A stretch of DNA of 28,199 nt from Gammaproteobacteria bacterium (GTDB taxonomy: Bacteria; Pseudomonadota; Gammaproteobacteria; Pseudomonadales; Pseudohongiellaceae). Below the pieces are notes generated by a model. That model searched no databases. It had not been told where the DNA came from and was given only the letters and a program-made list of their open reading frames with translations. The first letter of the stretch is position 1; each line of letters starts with the position of its first letter. The position numbers and the translations under genes are program-made. The stretch spans positions 1 to 28,199 of the forward strand of contig PWQG01000092.1 in the NCBI GenBank assembly GCA_003556835.1. Direction: 5' to 3'. Positions 7,926 to 15,704 of the stretch are shown here, piece after piece.

Positions 7926-8960
7926 ATGATACGGCACTGGCATTCACCGGAGCCGGAGGAGATCGGCCATAACATCCTTGAATTCCTGCAAGCCATGCAG
8001 GGTCCCTGCCGTATCAGCATCCCGGGCAGGGATCGCAGCCGTTGCCGGGTGCTGGTCACACTGCTGCATGGCAATGAGACCTCGGGAATCAAGGCTCTCT
8101 TCGCCCTGCTTCGTGATTCCCTGCCCCGTGGCTGGCAACCGGCCGTGGATCTGCACTGCTATGTGATCGGTCGGGAGGCAGCCTTGCTCGATCCCGTATT
8201 CACGCATCGTCAGGTGCCGGACAAGCGCGACTACAATCGCTGCTTTCGCCCACCCTGGGACATAGATGAACAGGGGCTGGTCTGCCGCAAATTGCTGGAT
8301 GAGATTGCGGCGCTGGAGCCGGAAGTGGTGATCGACATGCACAACACCTCGGGTGAGGGTCCGGCGTTTGCCGTGGCCACCCGCCTGGCGCGGCGGCACG
8401 AACCGGTTGTTTCCTTGTTTACGGACCGCCTGGTTGTCACCGATCTGCAACTCGGTGCCCTGATGGAAACCGACTCCCCGGACATTCCCGTGCTGACCAT
8501 CGAATGCGGTGGTGCCTTCGAAGAGAGTGCGGACCGCTTTGCCTGGGAAGGCTTGCAGCGTTTTGCTGGCCAGGACGATATTCTCAGTCCCGTGGACAGT
8601 GAATGGGGACTGGACATCTACCACAATCCCATGCGCCTGGAGCTGGATAAGCCTCTGAATCTGGCCTATGCCGATGCTCCCCGCCCCGGGGCCGACATCA
8701 CCCTGAAGGTGGATATCGAGCATCATAATTTCGGCGCGGTGCAATCCGATACCTTTCTGGGCTGGCTGTCACCGGCAGCCGCCCGTCACCTGGCCGTGCA
8801 TGATCGCGAGGGCAGTAACCACTTCCGGGAATACTACAGGGTGGAAAACGGACGGCTGTTCCCTCGCCGTCCACAGAAGCTGTTCATGATCACGTCCAAC
8901 CCGGTGATCGCCAACAGTGACTGCCTCTGGTACACCGTGGCGGATCCGGAGCCGACCTGA
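7926..8960 (+). CDS. Succinylglutamate desuccinylase/aspartoacylase-family zinc hydrolase
   Basis: A 344-residue M14-like metallohydrolase. Zinc-binding HGNETSG appears near residue 47 (HxxE), a second conserved block DMHNTSG near 137, which should provide the other zinc ligand, and the catalytic glutamate region IECGG near 193. These are the landmarks of AstE and aspartoacylase, which hydrolyse N-acyl amino acids. The rest of the arginine succinyltransferase (ast) pathway is absent, so AstE itself is unlikely. The ATG at 7926 has AGAGG 6 nt upstream and starts 10 bp after the ligase stop, so the two genes form one transcription unit. A longer in-frame form from 7863 would overlap the ligase and is rejected. 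The gene ends one base before the convergent RND gene. Confidence 0.85.
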   Translation: MIRHWHSPEPEEIGHNILEFLQAMQGPCRISIPGRDRSRCRVLVTLLHGNETSGIKALFALLRDSLPRGWQPAVDLHCYVIGREAALLDPVFTHRQVPDKRDYNRCFRPPWDIDEQGLVCRKLLDEIAALEPEVVIDMHNTSGEGPAFAVATRLARRHEPVVSLFTDRLVVTDLQLGALMETDSPDIPVLTIECGGAFEESADRFAWEGLQRFAGQDDILSPVDSEWGLDIYHNPMRLELDKPLNLAYADAPRPGADITLKVDIEHHNFGAVQSDTFLGWLSPAAARHLAVHDREGSNHFREYYRVENGRLFPRRPQKLFMITSNPVIANSDCLWYTVADPEPT

Positions 8961-8961
8961 A

Positions 8962-11900
8962 TCAGGCCGGGCGGATGCGGAAGAACAGAGAATAGAAGAC
9001 CGGTACAGCGACCAGGGTAAGGATCGAAGCGAAAGCCAGACCGCCCATGATGGTCACGGCCATGCTGGCAAAGAAAGCGTCAGCCAGCAGCGGAATCATA
9101 CCCAGGATGGTCGTGGTGGCGGCCAGGAATACCGGGCGCAGACGACTGACGCTGGCGTCCAGCACGGCCGGATAGTCACTTTTGCCTTCCCGGCGCTGTT
9201 CGTCGATTTCATCGACCAGCACGATGGCGTTTTTCATCAACATGCCCGACAGGCTCAGGTAGCCCAATAATGCAGTGAAGGTGAACGGCAGTCCACTGAG
9301 CAACAGCCCGGCCACCACACCGCAGATCGACATGGGTACCACCAACCAGATGATGATCGGCTGCCGCACCGAACCGAAGATCAGCACCGAGATCACCAGC
9401 ATGCTGAGGAAGCTCAGGGGCAACTGTGAGCCGAGCGATTCCTGGGCTTCGCCCGAGGCCTCGTATTCCCCGCCCCACTGCAAGCGATATCCTGGCGGCA
9501 GCTCAATGGCTTCGATCCGGGGCCGGATGTCACGGAAGACCTGATCCGCTGTCAGATCCCCGGAGGGCCCGGCCTGAACGGTGAGTGTACGGGCCCGTTC
9601 CCGACGCAGGATCAGGCTTTCCTCGGCCCGGGTCTGGAAGCCGTCGACCACCTGGGTCACCGGCACGTAGCGCTGCTCATTGCTGCTCCAGATCATGCGT
9701 TCCTGCAGGCGCTGGGGATCGAGACGTTCATCGGCCGGAGGCCGCAGGATGATGGGGATGAACTCCTCACCCTCCCGGTACAGGCCGGCCTGGATACCGG
9801 TGGTGGCGAATTCCAGGGTGCGGGCCAGGTCATTGCGGCTGATGCCGGCCACCCGGGCCCGTTCCTCATTGAATATCGGGTCGATCACCAGGGCGCGCTG
9901 GCGCCAGTCCTGGCGGATGTCGACCAGGTCTGGCGTGCTGCGCATGATGCGTTCGGCTTCATTGGCCAGATCCCGCAGGATGGCCGGGTCATCGCCCTGG
10001 AAACGTGCCTCGATTTCGGCCCCGGCAGGAGGGCCAAACACGATACGCTGGGTGCGGACTTCGGCCGCCGGATAGGCTGCGGAGATGCGTTCGCGCAGTC
10101 GCCGGGCCAGGTCAGGAATCTGCTCGCGCTCGTCGACACGTATGATGAAATGCCCATAGGCCGGATTGGGTTGCTCCGGCTCATAGGTCAGCATGAAGCG
10201 ACTGGCGCCCTGCCCCGCATAGGCGGTCACGGCGACCACTTCCTCTTCCGCCGAGATGATCTCGTTGATGGCTTCCACATCCCGCGCAGTGGCCCGGATG
10301 TCGGCCCCCTGGGGCAGCAGGTAATTGACATAGAACAGTGGCGTGTTGGAATCCGGGAAGAAGGACTGCTTGACCATGCCAAACGCCCAGAAGGAGGTGC
10401 CGGTAATCAGTATCAGCCCGGCCACGGTGAGCAGACGGAAACGCAAGGCGCCGCGCAGCACAGCCCGGTACAGACCGTAGAGCAGTCCCTTGTAGGGATC
10501 TCGATCCGCGGAAGCATCCTTCACCCGAAGCAGGTATTTGCCATACAGCGGTGTGATGGTGATGGCCAGCAGCCAGCTCAGCAGCAGGGATATGGCAATC
10601 ACTGCAAAGAGTGAGAACAGGAACTCACCGGTGGTGTCCTGGGAAAGCCCGATGCCCGAGAAGGCCAGAATACCGATCAGGGTTGCTCCCAGCAGCGGGG
10701 TCTGTGTGCGTTTCACCGCCTCGCTGGCCGCCCTGGTGGCCTTCATGCCGCGCTGCATGTTGATCAACATCCCTTCCGCGACAACGATGGCATTATCCAC
10801 CAGCATGCCCATGGCAATGATCAGGGCGCCGAGGGAGATGCGCTCCATTTCGATACCAAAAATCCGCATCATGAACAGGGTGCCCATGACGGTGAGGCCC
10901 AGGGTGATGCCGACCACCAGGCCGACCCGCCAGCCCATGAACAGGCACAGTACGCCGATCACAATGGAAATCGACATGGCCAGGCTGGTGATGAAGCTGC
11001 CAATTGAATCATCCACCACTTCGTGTTGCTGGTAGATCGGTTGCAGTTCCACCCCCAGCGGGATGCGATCCGACAGGGAATCGAGATGGGCATCCACCCG
11101 GCGACCGATATCGACGATATTGCTGTCCGCAACGCCCGCCACGGCCACCGTGAAAGCACGTTCTCCATTGTGCAGGATGATCTGGCTGGGGATCTCCTGC
11201 TGTTGCCGGCTCACCGTGGCCACGTCCATGAGACTGATCTGGTTGGTACTACCGGGCCGGCCAATACGTAGCGCTTCCACCTGATTGACGGTGTCCAGCC
11301 CGGGCTCGGCGCTGATGCGCACACTGAGGTCATCAATCCGCACGGCTCCGGCGGGCCTGACCGTGTTTTCCGTCTGGATGGTATTGATCAGCAAGTCCAG
11401 TGGCAGATTGGCGGTGGTCAGGCGCTGGTTGGGAATGTCCACATAAATGGCTTCGGGCGGCAGCCCCTGCACTTCGACCTTGGCCACGTCACGCACGGTC
11501 AACAGTTCCCGGCGCAACAGGCGTGCAATATCACGCACCTCCCGGTCACTGAAGCCCGGTGCGGTGACCGCGTAGAACATGCCGAACACATCACCGAAGT
11601 CATCCTGCACCATGCTGGGCCCGGCGCCCGGTGGCAGTTGCGGCTGGGCGTCACCCACCTTGCGCCGCAATTCGTCCCAGATCTGCGGAATTTGCGGACC
11701 GGTATAGGAGTCCTCGATCTCCACTGTGATCTCTGAACGCCCGGGCATGGATTTCGAGGTGATCCGCTTGAGCTGCGGCATCTGCTGGATGGCCGATTCC
11801 ATGTGCTCGGTCACCTCCAGCTCCACCTCCTCAGCGGTGGCCCCCGGATAGGGTGTCACCACAAGGGCCATTTTCACGGTGAAGGCGGGGTCTTCCAGGC

Positions 11901-12000
11901 GCCCCAGGGTGAGGATGGCCCAGATGCCACCCAGCAGGCAGATGAGTACCAGCAGCCAGGTGTTGACCGGTTTGCGTATGGCGTAACGGGCGATATCCAT
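8962..12000 (-). CDS. RND-family efflux pump, inner-membrane permease subunit
   Basis: 1012 residues with the two-fold repeated RND architecture: a first membrane helix (residues 12-32), a large periplasmic loop, a helix bundle, then a repeat of the pattern. It belongs to the AcrB-like (HAE1) proton-driven drug exporters. The proton-relay residues are partly atypical: helix 4 reads GMLVDNAIVVAEG (about 402), with Asp-Asn where AcrB has Asp407-Asp408, while the helix-10 lysine is kept (GMLMKNAIVLVDE, about 922). It is the last gene of a tetR, adaptor, pump operon. Its ATG is 9 nt after the adaptor stop, with AGGA overlapping that stop. No outer-membrane channel gene is adjacent, so it probably borrows a TolC-like protein encoded elsewhere. 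The substrate is unknown. Confidence 0.95.
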   Translation of the reverse strand: MDIARYAIRKPVNTWLLVLICLLGGIWAILTLGRLEDPAFTVKMALVVTPYPGATAEEVELEVTEHMESAIQQMPQLKRITSKSMPGRSEITVEIEDSYTGPQIPQIWDELRRKVGDAQPQLPPGAGPSMVQDDFGDVFGMFYAVTAPGFSDREVRDIARLLRRELLTVRDVAKVEVQGLPPEAIYVDIPNQRLTTANLPLDLLINTIQTENTVRPAGAVRIDDLSVRISAEPGLDTVNQVEALRIGRPGSTNQISLMDVATVSRQQQEIPSQIILHNGERAFTVAVAGVADSNIVDIGRRVDAHLDSLSDRIPLGVELQPIYQQHEVVDDSIGSFITSLAMSISIVIGVLCLFMGWRVGLVVGITLGLTVMGTLFMMRIFGIEMERISLGALIIAMGMLVDNAIVVAEGMLINMQRGMKATRAASEAVKRTQTPLLGATLIGILAFSGIGLSQDTTGEFLFSLFAVIAISLLLSWLLAITITPLYGKYLLRVKDASADRDPYKGLLYGLYRAVLRGALRFRLLTVAGLILITGTSFWAFGMVKQSFFPDSNTPLFYVNYLLPQGADIRATARDVEAINEIISAEEEVVAVTAYAGQGASRFMLTYEPEQPNPAYGHFIIRVDEREQIPDLARRLRERISAAYPAAEVRTQRIVFGPPAGAEIEARFQGDDPAILRDLANEAERIMRSTPDLVDIRQDWRQRALVIDPIFNEERARVAGISRNDLARTLEFATTGIQAGLYREGEEFIPIILRPPADERLDPQRLQERMIWSSNEQRYVPVTQVVDGFQTRAEESLILRRERARTLTVQAGPSGDLTADQVFRDIRPRIEAIELPPGYRLQWGGEYEASGEAQESLGSQLPLSFLSMLVISVLIFGSVRQPIIIWLVVPMSICGVVAGLLLSGLPFTFTALLGYLSLSGMLMKNAIVLVDEIDEQRREGKSDYPAVLDASVSRLRPVFLAATTTILGMIPLLADAFFASMAVTIMGGLAFASILTLVAVPVFYSLFFRIRPA

Positions 12001-12009
12001 GTCCGGGTC

Positions 12010-13068
12010 CTAGCGCACGTTCATCGGAGAGACAGGCATGTCTTCATGCAGCAGATGGGCGCCGGCAGCAACAATGCGGTCCCCGTCCGAGAGCCCGGAC
12101 AGAATCTGGGCACGTTCTCCGCTGAGACTGCCGGCTTCCACCTGCCGGGGACTGGCCGTGCCGGAGGCTTCGTCGAACACCCAGACGCGCAGGGAGTCGC
12201 CCTCGCGCGTGTCCAGTGCCGCTACGGGCACACTGATGCCACTGCCACTCATACCCGCGATGGCCGTGATCCGCACGGTGGCGGTCATGCCGGGCAGGAT
12301 GCCGGTTGTATCCGGTGCCTGCAGGAGAAAGCTGATGTCATAGGTCTGGGCGACCGGGTCGGGCTCGGTGCTGTGTTCCCGGTATTGCAGTTCGAAGCTG
12401 CGCTCCGGCCGACTGGAGAGGACGGCTTCGGCTCGCAGGCGCCCGGTCTCGCTCAGCAGGTACATCAGGTCTTCAGGAATCGATGCGCGAACCCGCAACT
12501 CACTGATGTCCTGCAGGCGAAGTACGGGCGTGCCGGGCTCAACCTGGGTGAATGGATCGACCAGGCGACGTGTCACCAGGGCGTCGAATGGTGCCTCGAG
12601 ACGGGTCAGTTCAAGATTGCGCTGTGCCACATACAGGGCCACCTGGCGCGCTTCGAGTTCTGCCCGGCTCTGCTCCCACACCGCCCTTGGTATGGCGTCA
12701 CGCGGCAGCATACGCTCGTTGCGCGCATGTGCCAGCTCTGCTGCCTCGTGGGCCGCTTCGGCATTGCGCAGGGCCAGTTCATAATCGATGCTTTCCAGCT
12801 CGGCGGCGAGTTCACCCCGGGGCAACACGCTGCCTTCCTGTACCGGCATGGTTTCGATGCGGCCCCCGACCTGGAAAGCCAGGTCCACTGTATTGAGTGC
12901 CTCCACCCTGGCCACAAAATGTCGTGAACCTGCCAGAGCGGAGCTGGATACGGTCTCCAGCTTGACCATTCTTGCCGACTGGGTGGACGGCTCGGGGCCT
13001 GTGTCGTTGTTGCAGGCGGCCAGCAGAACGGCGAGGCCGGCCGCCATGGTGATACGCAATACGGTCAT
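12010..13068 (-). CDS. RND efflux periplasmic adaptor (membrane-fusion lipoprotein)
   Basis: 352 residues. The N-terminus is a lipoprotein signal (LAVLLAAC) with the lipidated Cys at position 19. Then come the adaptor domains in order: a beta strand and first lipoyl half (VDLAFQVGGRIETMPVQEGS), an alpha-helical hairpin of about 50 residues rich in Ala, Glu and Arg, the second lipoyl half (LEAPFDALVTRR), a beta-barrel domain, and a membrane-proximal domain (GILPGMTATVRI). Such adaptors bridge the RND pump to an outer-membrane channel. Its ATG overlaps the TetR stop codon by 4 bp, and the pump gene follows after 9 nt, so all three should be co-expressed. Confidence 0.93.
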   Translation of the reverse strand: MTVLRITMAAGLAVLLAACNNDTGPEPSTQSARMVKLETVSSSALAGSRHFVARVEALNTVDLAFQVGGRIETMPVQEGSVLPRGELAAELESIDYELALRNAEAAHEAAELAHARNERMLPRDAIPRAVWEQSRAELEARQVALYVAQRNLELTRLEAPFDALVTRRLVDPFTQVEPGTPVLRLQDISELRVRASIPEDLMYLLSETGRLRAEAVLSSRPERSFELQYREHSTEPDPVAQTYDISFLLQAPDTTGILPGMTATVRITAIAGMSGSGISVPVAALDTREGDSLRVWVFDEASGTASPRQVEAGSLSGERAQILSGLSDGDRIVAAGAHLLHEDMPVSPMNVR

Positions 13069-13628
13069 GCCAGTGCCTCCGCGGATTGCATCAGATACAG
13101 GATCAGGCTCTGCTTTTCTTCCCCGGTATACGGCGCGGTACCCAGAATGGTGTCAAAAATGATGCCATCGGCAGCGGCCCAGAGTAATAGTGCCTGCAGG
13201 GGGTCGCGGCTTTCCCGCACGATCTGCTGATGGATACGTCGTCGGTAGTCACTGAGGGGTTCGAGCAGGTCCGGACGTTGTGCGGCCGCAGCCAGAATTG
13301 AAAGGCAGACATCGGGATCCAGCAGCCCCTGGTTGTTCCAGGCGCTGAGAAAGGCGCGAAGTGTGGCATTGGGAAGTTCGCCCAGGCGTTCGCGTTCCTG
13401 CAACATCAATTGATGATGTCTCTGTAGCAGACGCTCCAGCATTGCCTTGAGTAGCGCTTCCTTGCTGGGGTAGTTGTACAGCAGGCCGCCCTTGCTCAGG
13501 CCGCATTCGCTGGCCACCTTGTCGAGGGTGAGATTGCCTGCGCCGTCCCGTGCGGTGACCTGCTGGGCTGCATCGAGAATGCTGTCGCGGGAGTTTTTAC
13601 GCGTGCTCGCTGGAATGGATTCGGGCAT
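13065..13628 (-). CDS. TetR-family transcriptional regulator of the efflux operon
   Basis: 187 residues: an N-terminal TetR DNA-binding domain with helix-turn-helix (TLDKVASECGLSKGGLLYNY, roughly residues 33-53), followed by a helical ligand-binding domain. It is the first gene of the efflux operon and overlaps the adaptor gene by 4 bp, so it most likely represses its own operon and is released by a pump substrate. A weak dyad, TACCGTCCGGCTGGTA at 13635-13650 (6 of 8 base pairs match), lies just upstream of the start and could be part of its operator. Family and context are firm; ligand and operator are not. Confidence 0.9.
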   Translation of the reverse strand: MPESIPASTRKNSRDSILDAAQQVTARDGAGNLTLDKVASECGLSKGGLLYNYPSKEALLKAMLERLLQRHHQLMLQERERLGELPNATLRAFLSAWNNQGLLDPDVCLSILAAAAQRPDLLEPLSDYRRRIHQQIVRESRDPLQALLLWAAADGIIFDTILGTAPYTGEEKQSLILYLMQSAEALA

Positions 13629-13707
13629 CGGCTTTACCGTCCGGCTGGTACAGTTAGGGGGCGCAGTTTACGCTCCGCTCACCATTGCCGCAAGCCGGGA
13701 TCAGAGG

Positions 13708-14244
13708 CTACGCGCCGGGCGGGCTGTCAGCTGCGATGAAATCGGCGACCTGACGCCATTTTTGCAGTTTTTCCTCGAAAGGCATGGCCGCATGGGCCGG
13801 ACTCGTGGATGGCAGTTGTTCCCCACGGTCACTGTGCTCGGGCAGTAGTGGCAGCACCAGCCTTCGGTACAACTGGGCCGCCTTGGCACCGTTGAAATAG
13901 ACCTTTTTGATTCGCGGGTGTTCGCGGAAAAACCCTATAAAATCATTGGGCTGCAAGGAGTCTCCGCGAATATTGGCATCCAGGCTGCCCGGGCGGATGC
14001 AGGAAGCGAGCACGTCCCACACGGCCACACCGTGGTCGCGCAGAATTCTTTGTCGTTCCTGGTAAGCAAGTTCATGAGAGGCGCCAAACATTCGTCCCAT
14101 GATCGGCCAGAACGCATTGCGCGGATGGGCGTAATATTGCTGCGCCTCAAGTGAGGCTCCGCCCGGCATACTGCCGAGTATCAGTACTCGAGATCGTTTA
14201 TCAGAAATAGGATTAAATCCAATGGATTGCGGCTCATTATTCAT
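13708..14244 (-). CDS. DNA-deoxyinosine (hypoxanthine) glycosylase, uracil-DNA glycosylase superfamily
   Basis: 178 residues. Base-excision repair enzyme that should remove hypoxanthine from DNA after adenine deamination. The first superfamily motif is LGSMPGGASLEAQQYYAHPR (near the N-terminus), followed by NAFWPIMG. The second is LPSTSPAHA towards the C-terminus, positioned like the UDG leucine-loop motif. PGG-x-SLxxxQYYAHPRNAFW is characteristic of the hypoxanthine-DNA glycosylase family. The ATG at 14244 gives the normal family length; the reading frame stays open upstream to 14451, but that extension shows no conserved features and would run into the recombinase gene. It is divergent from the recombinase. 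Confidence 0.85.
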   Translation of the reverse strand: MNNEPQSIGFNPISDKRSRVLILGSMPGGASLEAQQYYAHPRNAFWPIMGRMFGASHELAYQERQRILRDHGVAVWDVLASCIRPGSLDANIRGDSLQPNDFIGFFREHPRIKKVYFNGAKAAQLYRRLVLPLLPEHSDRGEQLPSTSPAHAAMPFEEKLQKWRQVADFIAADSPPGA

Positions 14245-14372
14245 ATTGCATATTAATCCATCGCCGAGGCAGCCCGCTCCAGTCCAGTCTTGATGTGCAG
14301 GTCGCTGGCTTCTTCCCAGATGCGCTATCACTTCACTGTCACAAGGTGGCAACAGTATACATTCTGTCCATG

Positions 14373-14387
14373 ACAATTTCCGGTAAT
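14373..14387 (+). promoter_or_regulatory. Copy of the inverted-repeat arm upstream of the recombinase gene
   Basis: ACAATTTCCGGTAAT matches 14 of 15 bases of the arm at 4002-4016. Together with the next two bases it also makes the near-palindrome CAATTTCCGGTAATTG (14374-14389, 7 of 8 pairs). It ends 17 nt before the preferred recombinase start codon. It could be an operator or a recombinase-binding half site; neither is shown. Confidence 0.5.
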
Positions 14388-14404
14388 TGCGCGAGAATGC
14401 CAGC

Positions 14405-15598
14405 ATGAAAGCCCCGCGTCCCCTGTTCGACACGCTCGATGCCATGCCCAACCCCTACCGGGAGCCGGCACGGAGTCTGTCCCATGCTGTCGATTCGCCC
14501 CCGGCCGGGGCACTGGAGGACTTCCAGCGTGCCAGTGAGTTCCTCTACAGTTATCGCGGCAGTCCCGACACCTTTTCCACCTACCGGCGTGAACTCGAGC
14601 ATTTCCTGCAATGGTGCTGGCTGGTGGCGGAAATCGATCTGCCGTCGGTGGCCCGGCAGCACATCGAGGATTACGTGGATTTCAAGCGTCAACCGCCAAA
14701 GCAGTGGATCGGGCGCAGTAATGTGGCGCGATTCCTGCTCCGAGAAGGTGAGCGGCGTCCCAACCCGGACTGGCGCCCGTATGTGAGCAGAGCGGGAGAG
14801 TATCTGTTGTCCCAGTCCGCCCTGCAGTCGACCTTCAGTGTGCTGGGCAGTTTTTTCAACTTCCTCATCCAGGAAAACCATTGCCGGGCCAATCCCGTGG
14901 CGCAGATCCGGCAGAAAGGCAAATACCTGCGTAAACAGCAGAATCCGGTGGTGATCCGGCGCCTCTCGCCCCTGCAATGGGACTTCGTCATCGAAACGGC
15001 CGAAGCCATGGCCAATGAGGACCCGCAGCGTCACGAGCGCACCCTGTTCATCATGACCGCCCTCTATGCCATGTATCTGCGTATCTCGGAACTGGTGGAA
15101 AGTGAGCGTTGGGCCCCGCAGATGGGACATTTCAACCGGGATACGGAGGGCAATTGGTGGTTTGTCACCGTCGGCAAGGGTAACAAGGAGCGGGAAATCT
15201 CGGTCAGTGATGCCATGCTGGCGGCATTGAAGCGTTATCGCCTGTCGCGTGGTCTCAGCAGTCTGCCCGTACCCGGCGAGACTGCGCCGCTGGTTCATAA
15301 AGCCCGTGGGCGTGGTGGTATCACCAGCACCCGTCAGATTCGTGGCATTGTGCAACAATGTTTCCAGCGTGCGGAAGAAAAGATGCGTACTGACGGTTTC
15401 ATTGAGGAAGCTGAAAGATTGGCCGCGGCGACCGTACACTGGCTGCGACACACAGGCATTTCAGAGGATGTGAAACATCGCCCGCGCGAACACGTACGCG
15501 ATGATGCCGGGCATGGTTCGAGTGCGATCACTGACCGTTATATCGACGTGGAGCGGGCCGAACGTCATGCCAGTGCCAGAAACAAGCAAATTCGCTAG
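14405..15598 (+). CDS. Stand-alone tyrosine recombinase/integrase
   Basis: 397 residues. The N-terminal part is a SAM-like core-binding domain (DTFSTYRRELEHFLQWCW), and the C-terminal half is the catalytic domain. All catalytic positions are visible: Arg in YLRISEL (about 224), Lys in GKGNKERE (about 257), HWLRH (H-x-x-R, about 345), His in GHGSSAITDRY and the nucleophile Tyr (about 378). It is longer than XerC or XerD (about 300 residues), and its neighbours are ordinary chromosomal genes with no phage or transposon genes, no tRNA and no obvious direct repeats. The ATG at 14405 is preferred; a TTG at 14387 is also in frame. It is probably active, judged by residues alone; its DNA target is unknown. 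Confidence 0.88.
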   Translation: MKAPRPLFDTLDAMPNPYREPARSLSHAVDSPPAGALEDFQRASEFLYSYRGSPDTFSTYRRELEHFLQWCWLVAEIDLPSVARQHIEDYVDFKRQPPKQWIGRSNVARFLLREGERRPNPDWRPYVSRAGEYLLSQSALQSTFSVLGSFFNFLIQENHCRANPVAQIRQKGKYLRKQQNPVVIRRLSPLQWDFVIETAEAMANEDPQRHERTLFIMTALYAMYLRISELVESERWAPQMGHFNRDTEGNWWFVTVGKGNKEREISVSDAMLAALKRYRLSRGLSSLPVPGETAPLVHKARGRGGITSTRQIRGIVQQCFQRAEEKMRTDGFIEEAERLAAATVHWLRHTGISEDVKHRPREHVRDDAGHGSSAITDRYIDVERAERHASARNKQIR

Positions 15599-15627
15599 GA
15601 AATACCCGGTAGATGCGGTGGTTCACC

Positions 15628-15654
15628 TTGACAGTGCGGCCGCAAAAGTAATAT
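15628..15654 (+). promoter_or_regulatory. Candidate sigma-70 promoter before prc
   Basis: TTGACA (15628-15633) is a perfect -35 box. The best -10 match is TAATAT (15649-15654), 15 bp away, which is short; other hexamers at better spacing match less well. It lies between the recombinase stop and prc. Confidence 0.3.
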
Positions 15655-15704
15655 CAAGGTAGTTGAACAATACCCTGAATCCGACTGGAAAGAAGTGGGG
15701 AGAT

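Noticed and set aside
8952..8970. Short dyad CCGACCTGA/TCAGGCCGG over two convergent stop codons
   Set aside because: It has a mismatch, essentially no loop and no T-run, so it is not supported as a terminator.
13635..13650. Imperfect dyad upstream of tetR as an operator
   Set aside because: Only 6 of 8 pairs match and it lies very close to the start codon; mentioned with the gene but not listed as a site.
14339..15451. A 370-codon minus-strand open frame opposite the recombinase
   Set aside because: The plus strand encodes a complete tyrosine recombinase with every catalytic residue; the antisense frame has no recognisable features.
14405..15598. Recombinase as marker of a prophage or integrative element
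   Set aside because: No phage, conjugation or transposase genes, no tRNA target and no flanking direct repeats were found in the window.
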